Below are positions 1-10,976 of a stretch of DNA of 64,000 nt, piece after piece; the stretch's first letter is position 1; every line of letters begins with the position of its first letter. Position numbers and translations under genes: made by a program. Origin of the DNA: Dactylorhiza incarnata (lineage: Eukaryota > Streptophyta > Magnoliopsida > Asparagales > Orchidaceae); NCBI GenBank assembly GCA_033032865.1, contig JAWHQI010000013.1:8680001-8744000 (forward strand), read 5' to 3'. The notes beneath the pieces were generated by a model. It did no database searches, was not told the DNA's origin, and worked only from the letters and a program-made list of their open reading frames with translations.

Positions 1-743
1 GAGAGAAAGAGGAAGAAACCACTTGCCTTAAACCTCGCAAACTCGAAGATCTCCGCTCCGAAAGCTATGGATCGGCTAGGGAAACACACGAGCACAGATT
101 CCTAAAACTTTTCGGATCAAAAGGAGGGGTTAGGTCACCACCAAAACTCCCAAAACTCCACAAAACGAGAAAGGCTTACCGCTAGAACGAAGATCTCGCC
201 GAGAGCTTTCCAAATCTTCAAACCAAACTCGATTCCGACCACTACAGCCCTAGGAATCACCGGTTGAAGGCTCCACGAAGCTCCGCTCTCGCCCTAACCT
301 TCGGCGGCTGCTTTTGATCGAGGAAGAGGATGAATAGGGAAAGGGGAAGGCTTTAGGCTTATATATAAACCTAAATTTATTATTTAAATAATTAATTAAT
401 TCCCCAATTTACTTAAACTGCGAGGGCGACCAAAACACCTCGGATTTCTATGAAATTCGCACCCTAGCTGAAAAACGGCGCTACGAATCCAACGGCGAAG
501 TCAGAATTCTATTCCGACGAGCCAAACTCCGGATAAAGCCTTCCGAAGCTAAAATCTTGATATCCACTCTAAATCTTCACTTTAACTCGAAACGACGCGA
601 AATCTCGCACGCTTGACCTAAATCACAAGCTTTAACTAAGCTAAAACTCGAAACACTACCAGACGAGCTGACATAACGCCCTTACGCCAAAATTACGTCA
701 CAGAGGGTACGTAAAATAATTAACGAAAATCAGGGGCGTTACA
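1..743 (-). repeat. 3' LTR of element A (fragment)
   Basis: Bases 1-743 match 8001-8742 almost perfectly. On the minus strand the LTR begins TGTAACGCCCC at 743. A TATA-like stretch (TATATATAAG on the minus strand) lies near 358-368, about 380 nt into the LTR. The rest of the LTR is left of the window. Confidence 0.95.
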
Positions 744-762
744 GTCACTCCCCCTAAAAGGA
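744..762 (-). promoter_or_regulatory. Polypurine tract of element A
   Basis: Read on the minus strand this is CCTTTTAGGGGGAGTGAC directly before the LTR start TGTAACGCC. It would prime plus-strand DNA synthesis. Confidence 0.8.
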
Positions 763-848
763 AGTTTCGTCCCGAAACTTGAAATCCCAGGATCAAGAAA
801 GATACAGAAACAATTCTAAGGATACAGAAAAGAAGACTTACCCGAAGT

Positions 849-3800
849 CTAAGAGAAGAGGCTAGGATGAGTCTCTCTCATAGCAGACTCCAATTCCCAA
901 GTTGCGCTTTCAACACCCTAATTCTTCCAAACAACCTTAACCATTGGGATCGTCTTCCTTCGCAACACACGCTCCTGAGTCTCCAAGATTCGGACAGGCT
1001 CTTCGACATAAGAAAGATTGGGTTGCAAAACGGGCACTGAATCAAGAACAAGCCGATCACTACGCAAACACTTCCTCAACTGGCTTACATGAAACACATC
1101 GTGAACATTAGGGAAGGAAGCAGGCAAATCCAATCTATACGCTGACACTCCGATGCGCTCAACAATCTGGAAAGGTCCCACATACCGGGGATCCAACTTG
1201 TGGTTCCTTCCAAATCTCTTAACACCTGGCATTGGAGAGACTTTCAAGAACACCAAATCTCCAACGGTGAACTCTAGATCCACCCTTCTTCGGTTAGCAT
1301 ACTTCTCATACCGCTCCTGAGCAATACGGAGCTTCTCGCGGATATGAGTCATAGCAACATTCATCTCTTCCAAAGCCTCTGGGCCTAGCAAAGGACTCTC
1401 ACCTACCTCGGCCCAAAACAACGGAGTCCGACAACGCCTCCCATACAGAGCCTCAAACGGGGCCATTTGTAGGCTTTCTTGATAACTGTTGTTATACGCG
1501 AACTCCATCAATCCAAGCCGCTTATCCCAAGCTCCACCATGATCTAAGATATAGCACCTTATCATATCTTCCAAAATCTGGTTAACTCTTTCTGTCTGAC
1601 CATTGGTTTGGGGATGATAAGCGGTAGAGTACCTAAGGTCAGTACCCAAGGCTCCCTGCAAACTCTGCCAGAAATGAGACGTTTACCTCGAGTCTCGGTC
1701 CGACACAATGCTCACAGGAACACCATGCAATCTGATAACTTCATCCAAATACAGCTCTGCTATTTTCTCCATCGAGTATCCAATCTTGAAGGGCACAAAG
1801 TGAGCACACTTTGTCAAGCGATCTAATATAACCCACACCGAGTCATGACCACTGGGAGATCTCGGCAAACCGGTAATGAAGTCCATCGAAATACTCTCCC
1901 ACTTCCAGGTTGGAATATCCAAAGGGTTTAACTTACCTCCATGCCTCTTATGATCTGCTTTCACGCGCTGACAAGTTAAACATTCTGACACAAACTTTGC
2001 TATATCATTCTTCATACCCGACCACCAAACGATCTGCTTCAGATCTTTATACATTTTCGTGGAACCAGGATGATAGGAGACACTAGAATCATGCGCCTCG
2101 CTACAGATCTTTGTCCGAATTTCTCCCAACGCGGGGACGCAATATCTACCTCGGTACCTCAAAGTATCCTTATCATCGATTGAAAAATCTGGCAATTCTC
2201 CTTTTTCAGTTCTACTTCGAAGATGCTGCAAGCAGGATCTTCCTTCTGATGCAGCCTAGTTAGGGCAATCCAAGAAGGCTCTTCAACCTCTAAGCTCGAA
2301 GGTGCGGTACAACTACCGACTGAGATATCCATCAACATAAACTCCTCTACTAAGGACTGCACTGAGAGATTGAAGATATGCGCGGTTTTCTGGCTCAGGG
2401 CATCGGCCACCACATTAGCCTTACCCGGATGGTACAGAATATCCACCTCATAATCCGCCACATACTCCAACCACCTCCGCTGGCGCAGATTCAGCTCCTT
2501 CTGGGTGAAGACATACTTCAGACTTTTATGATCCGTGAAAATCTTGCATGACACTCCATATAACAGGTGTCTCCAAAGCTTCAAAGCATAGATTACTGCG
2601 GCGAATTCTAAGTCATGCGTAGGGTAATTCTTTTCATGAACTTTCAATTGTCTAGACCCATAAGCAATCACCTTCCCTTCTTGCGTCAACACACAACCCA
2701 GTCCAATGCGAGATGCGTCTACATAAACTGCATACTCGACCCCTTCGATCGGCAAGGCTAACACCGGAGCACTACACAAACGCCTCTTCAATTCCTGAAA
2801 GGCCTCTTCGCACTTATCGCTCCAAACAAAAGCATTATTCTTCTGGGTAAGCTTAGTCAAGGGTGCGGACAACACTGAAAATCCTTGGACAAATCTCCTG
2901 TAGTACCCGGCCAACCTTAAGAAACTCCTTATCTCCTTAGGCGTCGAAGGCGTCTTCCAATCCAATACGGCAGAAATTTTAGCGGGGACTACCGTAATTC
3001 CATCTTTGTTCACCACATGACCCAGAAAAGATACCTGAGGAAGCCAGAACTCACACTTGCTCAGCTTCGCATACAACTTGTGCTCTCTAAGAGTGGACAA
3101 TACTAAGCGCAAATGCGTAGCATGCTCCTCAGCACTTCTAGAATAAACCAGCACATTATCTATGAATACCACCACAAAATGGTCCAGAAAATCCTTGAAC
3201 ACGCGGTTCATCATGTCCATAAATGCAGAGGGTGCATTTGTCAAACCAAATGACATGACTAGAAACTCAAAATGACCATACCGGGAACGAAAGGCAGTCC
3301 GGGGAACGTCCGACTCACGGATCCTCAACTGATGGTAACCCGACCGAAGGTCAATCTTTGAAAACACCATGCTACCACGCAACTGATCGAACAGATCATC
3401 AATCCTTGGCAACGGATACCTGTTCTTGATGGTCACTTTGTTTAATTCTCTATAATCTATGCACAACCTCATAGAACCGTCCTTCTTTTTCACGAACAAA
3501 ACCGGAGCACCCCAGGGAGAAGAACTAGGTCTGATAAAACCACAATGCAACAACTTATCTAATTGAGTTCGCAACTCTTCTAACTCACGCGGGGCCATAC
3601 GGTACGGTGCCTTAGCAATAGGACGAGTACCAGGCTCAAGATCAATAACGAACTCCACATCTCTAACGGGCGGGAGACCAGGGAGATTAGTAGGGAAGAC
3701 ATCGGGAAACTCTCGCACCACCAGAATATCCTCGATACACGGCGAACCACCAACAGCTTCTACTACAGAAACAAGGTAAGCCAAACAACCGGAAATTAAC

Positions 3801-4208
3801 AGTTTCCGAGCACATACCGCAGAAATTATCGAAGAACTCTGGTACGGAGAACCAAAAATGCTCATGGGTTGACCGTTGTCCATCACGAAGTCCAGACGCT
3901 TTTCCTTGCATCAGATGACCGCATCATAGCTGGACAACCAGTCCATACCCAATATTACGTCAAAGTCTTCTAAGTCCAACACTTTGAGATCAGCAACAGC
4001 CAAGAAATCTCCTAAGAGAACGGGGCAACTTCGGACGCACTGGTTCGAGGACACCAGATCACCAGAAGGGAACTTAACGAGGAACGAATCGTTGCCCAGC
4101 TCAGGGGTCAAACGGTGACGCTCAACGAAAGCCCTTGCTACGAACGAATGGGTAGCACCCGAATCGAACAGAACACGCGCCCAACGATTCTTTACCTTAA
4201 ATCTTCCT
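849..4208 (-). pseudogene. pol: pol of element A: protease, RT, RNase H, integrase, chromodomain (broken)
   Basis: Domains in order on the minus strand. Protease has LFDSGATHSF at about 4150-4180. RT runs about 3500-3100, with [12 protein letters not shown] and, at the catalytic box, FIDN instead of FIDD; the AAT codon is at 3155-3157, so the second catalytic Asp is Asn. RNase H has [10 protein letters not shown] and FTDHKSLKY. Integrase has an HHCC zinc region, the MDFITGLPRS core, GPF, and a chromodomain-like tail ending near ATWELE. Breaks: TGA at 3911, a frameshift near 2225 between RNase H and integrase, TAA at 1683 inside the integrase core, and TAG at 918 inside the chromodomain. The frame after that last stop stays open to TAG at 849. 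Pol lies in a different frame from gag. The protein could not work as encoded. Confidence 0.9.
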
Positions 4209-4280
4209 ATAAGCGCGAAGAGAAACTAGTCTAATACAGCGAACTAAAAAGGAAACAAGACTAAAAAGATGTCTTAAGGC

Positions 4281-5513
4281 CTAACCTGCGATCACTTGGG
4301 TCGAAGACTGCGCTTGCTCCTGGGTTAACACGTTCAGCTTTCCTCTTCCTTTATCCTGATGTTGCGGCGGCGGCAAGGTTCGAAGCGGAACAGGCTGCAA
4401 CGGGGGTTGAATCAGTGGGCATTGGAACTTCATGTGCCCCTTCTGCTTGCACTGGAAGCAGACTTTATCTTTGGTCCAACACTGGGCCACATCATGCCCT
4501 TTCTGCTTGCACAACTGGCAGAGCACCTCACCCTTCGGAGCACCTTAGATTGTTAGCACTCGCTGCTGCTTCTGAGCTCCCTTCCTCTTGAAACATTTCT
4601 CCACTGGATGGTCGGGGCGGCCACAGAAGCTACACACCTCTCCACTCCTTTTCTTTGGAGCCGGGCTAGATACCTTGGGGGTCTCTCCCTCTTCGACTTT
4701 CCTCTTGTCCTTTTTCATTAGAGCACCCCGATTCTTGGCATTGTCGATAGCCTCGACTTTCAGTGCTGCTTCTACCACTTCAGCATAACTTTCAGATTTA
4801 TAAGCACTCGCCAACTGCTGAATATCGCTACGAAGACCTCCAAGAAATCGCTTCATTCTTCCTGCCTCAGAAGCCACTAAATCTGGAGCAAATCTGCTCA
4901 ACTTACTGAACTCGATCTCATACTCACTAACCGTGAGTTGTCTTTGCTTCAGGTGCAGAAAATTATTCATTAAACGGTCTTGCTCGACCGACGGCAAGAA
5001 TTTCTTTAACACCATCGCCTTGAACGACTCCCACGAACATCCACCCACGAGATTTTCCCTCTCCCTGATCCACCAGCTCTTAGCAAGTCCTTTCAGTTGG
5101 TAAGCGGCGACCATCACCTTTTGGTCTGCAGAGATTCCTGAGTACGAAAACATCTCCTCAATGGCGACAAACCAGTCATCTAATGCCATGAAATCTGCTC
5201 TTCCGTCAAACGTAGGAGGTCACAACCTTTGAAAATGCGAAATGAAATTCATTTCCGGTGGTATCGCTACTGGGGGTACCAAGGGAGCAGGAGGAGTAGG
5301 TACAGTCTGTCCTACTACTGGGGCCTGCACTACGGGTTGCTGCCTAGCACCGGCAGCCAACAACGCCTCGACCTGCGACTGCATCGCAACCATCTGCCTA
5401 GTCAGAGTCTCATTGCTCTGGCGCAAACTCTCGATCAAGGCTTCACTCTGCGCACCCGAAGACTCGCCCTCCGACTGGGGAGTCGACCTAGTCGCAACAC
5501 GCCTCCGAGACAT
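4281..5513 (-). pseudogene. gag: gag of element A with three zinc knuckles (two premature stops)
   Basis: Capsid/nucleocapsid gene. It starts at a true ATG (5513, MSRRRVATRS) and stays in one frame to TAG at 4281. A Pro/Ala/Gln-rich N-terminus is followed by the gag core (MALDDWFVAIEEMF, AKSWW, QRQLTVSEYEIEF). Three CX2CX4HX4C knuckles follow: CSFCGRPDHPVEKC, CQLCKQKGHDVAQC and CFQCKQKGHMKFQC. Breaks are TGA at 5220 and TAA at 4545. Three knuckles is more than the one usual in plant chromoviruses. About 70 nt and a frame change separate gag from protease. Confidence 0.88.
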
Positions 5514-6185
5514 CTCTGCTAATACGCATAAACCTCCAATTAAAACTTAACCTTACACTAGAACTACACTGCTTGTTTCAGAACATACCTGTACAGTTAC
5601 TTGCCATTTCCACTACCTTTCTCTGGGATATTTTCATGATGATATGCAAATCTCGGGAACGATACTACATCGCCCCACTAGTCCCATGTGCAAAGGGCAT
5701 GAATGCATGAAATTTTTATTCGTTTTGAAATCATGTGTGTACGTGTGTCATCATATAAGTCTTTAACTTCGCACGTGTGCTCATGCAATGCTATGTAAAG
5801 TATGTTGTGCTATGCATTCTAATAAAGGCCTTAATGCATGTTATGAGCGGCGTACACATGTAATATTATGCATCCCATACTACATAATATTGCATGTAAC
5901 GAAAGAGAAAACGTGCTAATGGGCATCCATGTGATGATGGTTATGCATCCCATACTACATAACCGTCACATGTTGCAACCTATGGTGGATCCATATACAA
6001 ACACATATTATGCATCCCATACTACATAATATGCCCCGTATACTTCTTATCATGCTATGAGTGTAGTGTTCATGCTTCGGCCAAGACGTACTGATGACAC
6101 ATCGGTGTGTGTATGCAATGAAACCAAAAACAAACTACTAAACTATATCAGAATTTGTTGCCCGACCAACTTGTCGAACAACCTC
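5514..6185 (-). other. Leader of element A between primer site and gag
   Basis: About 670 bp of non-coding leader, AT-rich and full of ATGCAT/CATG words. It holds three structured hairpins (separate entry). I see no credible ORF. Position suggests a role in packaging, dimerisation or translation of the genomic RNA, which is inference. Confidence 0.6.
5857..6032 (-). repeat. Three hairpins with identical 12-nt loop and covarying stems
   Basis: The 12-nt loop CATCCCATACTA (plus strand) occurs at 5871-5882, 5946-5957 and 6013-6024. Flanking arms are AATATTATG/CATAATATT, GGTTATG/CATAACC and ATATTATG/CATAATAT. Copy 2 keeps pairing with different bases, and its outer arm CATGTGA/TCACATG also pairs. 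Copy 1 has outer CATG/CATG arms. Confidence 0.85.
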
Positions 6186-6199
6186 CCTATGATACCAAC
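6186..6199 (-). promoter_or_regulatory. Primer binding site of element A (initiator tRNA-Met type)
   Basis: On the minus strand the sequence after the LTR end is GTTGGTATCATAGGG. It resembles the TGGTATCAGAGC class complementary to initiator tRNA-Met, with a mismatch after ATCA. Confidence 0.75.
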
Positions 6200-7589
6200 T
6201 GTCACAACCCGCATTTTCTCAGAATTTAAGAATATCAGAGTAAGAGAAAATACGCGTCATGATGCCACGTCATGCATGAGACAACTGCAGACGCTCAGGC
6301 GGAAACCTCTTACTTATTAATTCAAAACATGATCACATGGAAATTTATCATTTGGGAACCATTTATTAGAGTTTTAGTGGAAGAACTGTGTCTCTCAGCT
6401 CGTGGATCAACTAGTCCACCAAGAAAAAAAAATATTATATTTGCAGCGGAAAGTACTTGATTTGACTCATTTTAAGGTCCTATATGCACGTGATGAAAGG
6501 ACATAAGGTAAATGATATGCTCATGTCTAGGCGTAGTATAAGTGTAGAAAATACCATTAGGTCACTTTAAATATAAGGGTTTTGCAGTTAAAATGATGTG
6601 ATATGGAGGTGAAGAAAGTCATTTTATAACTATAATGCACCTAGACATAAATCATCCCCAGAGATTAAGATGTATCAGATCATAAAGTAGTGGCATGAAA
6701 CTGGCAAATAAACTAGAAGGTACCAAAAGAGGCACAATGGGCGCCAACAAATTGACACTAACCCATTGGCCTAAACTAGTATGTCTGAACAAGAAGAAAG
6801 CTGACTACAACAACTACCTCGCAGCAGCGGGGTGAACAGCTACCAAAACTCTGAACTTCAGGCTACACCACTAGCCGTTACGGCTCTGAACCTGAGGCAT
6901 TCAATAAAACAAAGAAGGCCTCAGCAAGGAATTACAAGTGGCAGAAAACTAGCAGAAAAACATGCAAGGCATAAGGGGTACCAACCCAAGCCAAAATTGA
7001 CCGAAAGAGAGCTCCAAACAAAGAACCAACAAGCATCAAGTGCACTAAATACCAAAAGAGGAACAACATGTTCATTTATTTAGTTTCATCAATTAAAGAG
7101 ACTGATCAGCTCAAATTATACGGGAGCGGTTAACTACCTCCGCTACCCAAAGCCCAAATGCAGGTGGGGGTACCACTAGACCCAATCACCCAAACACGAC
7201 TACCGTGCAAGGCTATAACATTTCCCCCCACTGTCCCCCAAACACAACTACTGTGAAGGGCTAAAGACAGGAGTTCTTATTACTTAAATTTTAATTAAAC
7301 ACGGGACGCTACCCGAAAGGATAAACACTGGAAGGCCCTAAGAAATAGGGTCAAGACGAAGTACACATCGATCAATATGAATCATAAGAGTAACTCAAAT
7401 GTTAACAGACCACAACGAGTAAAAAGAGGTTCAAACGAGAGGGATTCGAGATCAGGAGCACCGAAGGGTCACTGGCAATCATCTAAGTACACCCGAGGGG
7501 ACACGAGATTCAAACACAAAAACTCAACGAAAACACAAGCGTTCCGGGCGGGGTTCCAAGGGGCTGCGCCCCTAGCGGGGTCTTAGGGG

Positions 7590-7800
7590 CAGAGACAGTC
7601 ATGTCTCGAGACATCAGTCATGTCTAGAGACATCCAAAGGGCAGAGACAGTCATGTCTCGAGACATCAGCCATGTCTCAAGACATCCAAAGGGCAGAGAC
7701 AGTCATGTCTTGAGACATCAGCCATGTCTTGAGACATCCAAAGGGCAGAGACAGTCATGTCTCGAAACATCAGCCATGTCTCGAGACATCCAAAGCTGCT
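7590..7800. repeat. About four ~51-bp tandem units built on ATGTCTCGAGACAT
   Basis: Units carry two copies each of the 14-bp perfect palindrome ATGTCTCGAGACAT or one-base variants, separated by ATCCAAAGGGCAGAGACAGTC-type filler. They lie downstream of the TATA box on the minus strand, so they should be transcribed in the leader. Confidence 0.85.
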
Positions 7801-8356
7801 CTCGAGCTACAGCAAGAACAAGGGAATTGTATCGACCACGTTTTTTCTCCAGGGAAAAACTAGATACTAGGGTAAGATTGAGGAGGAGGAAATCAAGGGG
7901 AGGTTCTAGATCATAAGTTACTACACCAAACACACAAAACTCTTGCTAATTAGCATGACAAGAGCTCAAAACGGGCAAACCAACCGTCAAAAGGATCAAG
8001 AGAGAAAGAGGAAGAAACCACTTGCCTTAAACCTCGCAAACTCGAAGATCTCCGCTCCGAAAGCTATGGATCGGCTAGGGAAACACACGAGCACAGATTC
8101 CTGAAACTTTTCGGATCAAAAGGAGGGGTTAGGTCACCACCAAAACTCCCAAAACTCCACGAAACGAGAAAAGCTTACCGCTAGAACGAAGATCTCACCG
8201 AGAGCTTTCCAAATCTTCAAACCAAACTCGATTCCGACCACTACAGCCCTAGGAATCGCCGGTTGAAGGCTCCACGAAGCTCCGCTCTCGCCCTAACCTT
8301 CGGCGGCTGATTTTGATCGAGGAAGAGGATGAATAGGGAAAGGGGAAGGCTTTAGG

Positions 8357-8368
8357 CTTATATATAAA
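8357..8368 (-). promoter_or_regulatory. Likely TATA box of the element A 5' LTR
   Basis: TATATATAAG on the minus strand, conserved in the 3' LTR at about 358-368. Confidence 0.55.
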
Positions 8369-8742
8369 CCTAAATTTATTATTTAAATAATTAATTAATT
8401 CCTCAATTTACTTAAACTGCGAGGGCGACCAAAACACCTCGGATTTCTATGAAATTCGCACCCTAGCTGAAAAACGGCGCTACGAATCCAACGGCGAAGT
8501 CAGAATTCTATTCCGACGAGCCAAACTCCGGATAAAGCCTTCCGAAGCTAAAATCTTGATATCCACTCTAAATCTTCACTTTAACTCGAAACGACGTGAA
8601 ATCTCGCACGCTTGACCTAAATCACAAGCTTTAACTAAGCTAAAACTCGAAACACTACCAGACGAGCTGACATAACGCCCTTACGCCAAAATTACGTCAC
8701 AGAGGGTACATAAAATAATTAACGAAAATCAGGGGCGTTACA

Positions 8743-9853
8743 CTTAGTTCCCGCAATACTATAGGTGAGTTCACGGAGTCATTCTCCGGCATGCATTCTA
8801 GGCCTAACCTAAATGCAACGTCGCAAATCAAGCATCACCGATTCGGGCTCACGGCCACGAATAGGCTTCACACAAAATGCCTAAATCCGCACGACTACCG
8901 GATTTTCTACTTGCAATAATGCCGGGGATGGACACAATCTACCCGGAGTTCCGAAGAACTTGAGGAAATCCTACACTTCACCCATTTGGTGAAAGAGATA
9001 CCTCATGCAAACATAGGAAGAGGAACGAAAGGACAAATACAAGTCCAAAGTTCGGGAGGAAGAATCGTTACCCTAGACGCGTTCTTTTTCGCCATAGATC
9101 CGAGATTCTACACGGAGAGAAACGACCGCACCGGGCTGCACTCTCCAAATCTGGAAACGGCTCGCGAAACGGAGCTCCGGAGCTCCGTCAATAGCGGGAT
9201 CTACCTTCTTCTTCCTTGGCTCCTCCTTCTTTCTCTAGGGTTTGGAGAGAGAATGGCTTAGAGGATATGAGGGTTTAACCCCCTCTCATCAGCCCTAAAG
9301 GTCTCCCGCAACTAAACCTAGCCGTTGGATCAATTTCCAAAAGATTTGGACGGTCTGATCTTCTTCTCCGCTCAAAATCGCGGAACAGAATAAACAGGGC
9401 GCAAGATCGCTGGCGCACGATCATTGGTCGTGCGCGAAGAGGGAAATGGTCGTGCGCACTGTCCGAGACAGAACTCGATTCTCTTCTGAATTAACGCACG
9501 ATCGCTGGCGCACGATCACTGGTCGTGCGCGAAGAGGGAAATGGTCGTGCGCGAAGAGGGAAATGGTCGTGCGCACTGTTCGAGACAGAACTCGATTCTC
9601 TTCTGAATTAACGCACGATCGCTGGCGCACGATCACTGGTCGTGCGCGAAGAGGGAAATGGTCGTGCGCACTGTCCGAGACAGAACTCGATTCTCTTCTG
9701 AATTAACGCATGATCGCTGGCGCACGATCGCCGGTCGTGCGCGATGAGGCCACTGATCGTGCGCTAAGAGCAGAAAGGGAAAATTTAGCCTGCTTCAAGT
9801 GCAGCACTACCACTCCGCCTACTTCGCTGAACCACGAATTTTGGGGTGTTACA
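8743..9853 (-). repeat. Partial LTR of chromovirus B, interrupted by element A
   Basis: The right edge reads GGGGTGTTACA on the plus strand, so on the minus strand an LTR starts TGTAACACCCC at 9853. The left edge is element A's target site. Its layout resembles the LTR of element C (similar AGAATYGTTACCCT block), supporting a chromovirus LTR. It is embedded in the Tat-like 5' LTR; CACAC at 9854-9858 is a candidate target duplication. The ORF 8986-9261 inside it has no recognisable domain. Confidence 0.75.
9412..9765 (-). repeat. Tandem array with GCGCACGAT...GTCGTGCGC dyads in LTR B
   Basis: About 3.5 units of 94-116 bp. Each holds GCGCACGATCACTGGTCGTG-type inverted repeats, GAGACAGAACTCG and an AT-rich spacer. 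One unit contains an extra 22-bp internal duplication. On the minus (sense) strand it reads GAGTTCTGT, a short filler, then the palindrome, as in the Athila LTRs of this window. Confidence 0.85.
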
Positions 9854-10779
9854 CACACGTCCTCCTTGCGCGCTCACAAGCGCGCGTCCTCCTTGCGCGC
9901 TCACATGCGCGCGTCCTCCTTGCGCGCACACAAGCGGGCCTCCTCCTTGCACGCTCACAAGCGCACCTCCTCCTTGCGCGCTCACAAGCGCGCCTCCTCC
10001 TTGCGCGCTAACAAGCGCGCCTCCTCCTTGCGCACTCACAAGCGCCCCGCCTCCTTGCATGCTCACAAGCGCGCCTCCTCCTTGTGCGCTCACAAGCGCG
10101 CCTCCGTGTGCTCCGCTGAAAGCGCGCCCGCGTGCACTCCTCTCCAAGCGCTCCATCGTGTGCTCCGCTCCAAGCGCACCTCTGTGCACTCTGCTCCGAG
10201 CGTAGCTTTGTGCGCTCCGCTCCAAGCACACCTTCGTGTGCTCCGCTTCAAGCACTCCTCCGTGCGCTCAAGAACAAGCATGCCTCTGTGCGCTCAAGAA
10301 CAAACGTGTCAGCCACCGTCAAGACCAGCACTCCAAACTCCTCTCGCGCAGCAGGAGACAAGCCACAGAGACAAAGACACATAGAGTGCATCGATCCAAT
10401 CTTCGAGCAGCATTCAAAGCCTCAAAAGCACTTAGAGCGCAGCATCCCCCTCTGCAGCAGGCAGAAGACTTAGCTCCGTGAGCGGTGGCCTGTCACCCTC
10501 CGAACACCTCTCTCTCTCTCTCTCTCAACAATTGTAACGAGAGGCGGCCTGTCGCCCTCGAGTTCTTCAAAAAAGCTTTGTACAACCAACAAATAGTGGA
10601 AGTTTTGGTCGGCACCAGGCCCGACCGCGTGGTTTTTCACCCAGTTGACGGGTTTTCCACGTTAAAAAAATTGTCTTGTCAGCTTTCCCTTTTCTGTGAC
10701 TGTGTGCACGCTCGAATGCTCCCGGGCTAAGAAGGTTCAATTTAGTCTGATCTACCGGAGAATTGAGTGTACCGCAACA
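9854..10779 (+). repeat. 5' LTR of the Tat-like element (3' part only)
   Basis: Matches 16.6-17.55 kb of the 3' LTR, including the 27-bp hairpin array, the CT microsatellite and the end ACCGCAACA. The first ~1.4 kb are cut off by the insertion of chromovirus LTR B. Confidence 0.9.
9858..10105. repeat. 27-bp hairpin array in the Tat-like 5' LTR (about 9 units)
   Basis: Units of 27 bp contain GCGCGCTCACAAGCGCGC, a 7-bp stem with a 4-nt loop, plus CCTCCTT. The unit is a multiple of three without stops, so reading frames stay open on both strands; these are not genes. Confidence 0.9.
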
Positions 10780-10780
10780 A

Positions 10781-10800
10781 TTTGGCACCGTCTGTGGGAA
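10781..10800 (+). promoter_or_regulatory. Primer binding site of the Tat-like element
   Basis: TTTGGCACCGTCTGTGGGAA starts one base after the LTR end at 10779. It resembles the TTGGCGCCGTCTGTGGG context known from Tat-group elements; I cannot assign the tRNA from sequence alone. Confidence 0.7.
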
Positions 10801-10976
10801 CGGAGTTCCCCCAAAACTTGAAGAAGATTCTGAAGACAGTACCCACTGCACAACAGTACTCGTGACTAGAGATCATGGCAGGAAAAGCCATCCGCACAAG
10901 TGAAGGATCATTCCCCGGGGGGACAGGCTAATATAGCTCCCCTCCACTCGCTTATCAGCAAACCTGAAGGAGAACT

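Larger units (their letters stand above)
1..8742 (-). mobile_element. Ty3/gypsy chromovirus A (Tekay/Del-like), left end outside window
   Basis: This is an LTR retrotransposon read on the minus strand: 5' LTR 6200-8742, primer site, leader, gag, pol, polypurine tract, then a 3' LTR that runs off the window at base 1. The order PR-RT-RNaseH-integrase and the chromodomain-like integrase tail place it among plant chromoviruses. The shared 743 bp of the two LTRs differ at only about nine positions plus one indel by eye, so the insertion looks recent, yet gag and pol are broken. CTTAG at 8743-8747 is the right-hand target duplication candidate; its partner lies left of the window. The element sits inside another chromovirus LTR (B). 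Confidence 0.93.
6200..8742 (-). repeat. 5' LTR of element A (2543 bp)
   Basis: Bounded by TG at 6200 and CA at 8742. On the minus strand it reads TGTAACGCC...GGGTTGTGACA. A TATA box lies about 380 nt in, so U3 is short and R-U5 very long (over 2 kb). The R-U5 part contains the ATGTCTCGAGACAT array at 7590-7800. Confidence 0.92.

Noticed and set aside
8986..9261. 91-aa plus-strand frame in LTR B
   Set aside because: It runs antisense to the element, lies inside an LTR, and has no domain.
9710..10481. Long frames in several reading directions with HKRASSLRA-like repeats
   Set aside because: They arise from the 27-bp hairpin array whose length is a multiple of three without stops; they lie inside an LTR and have no domain.
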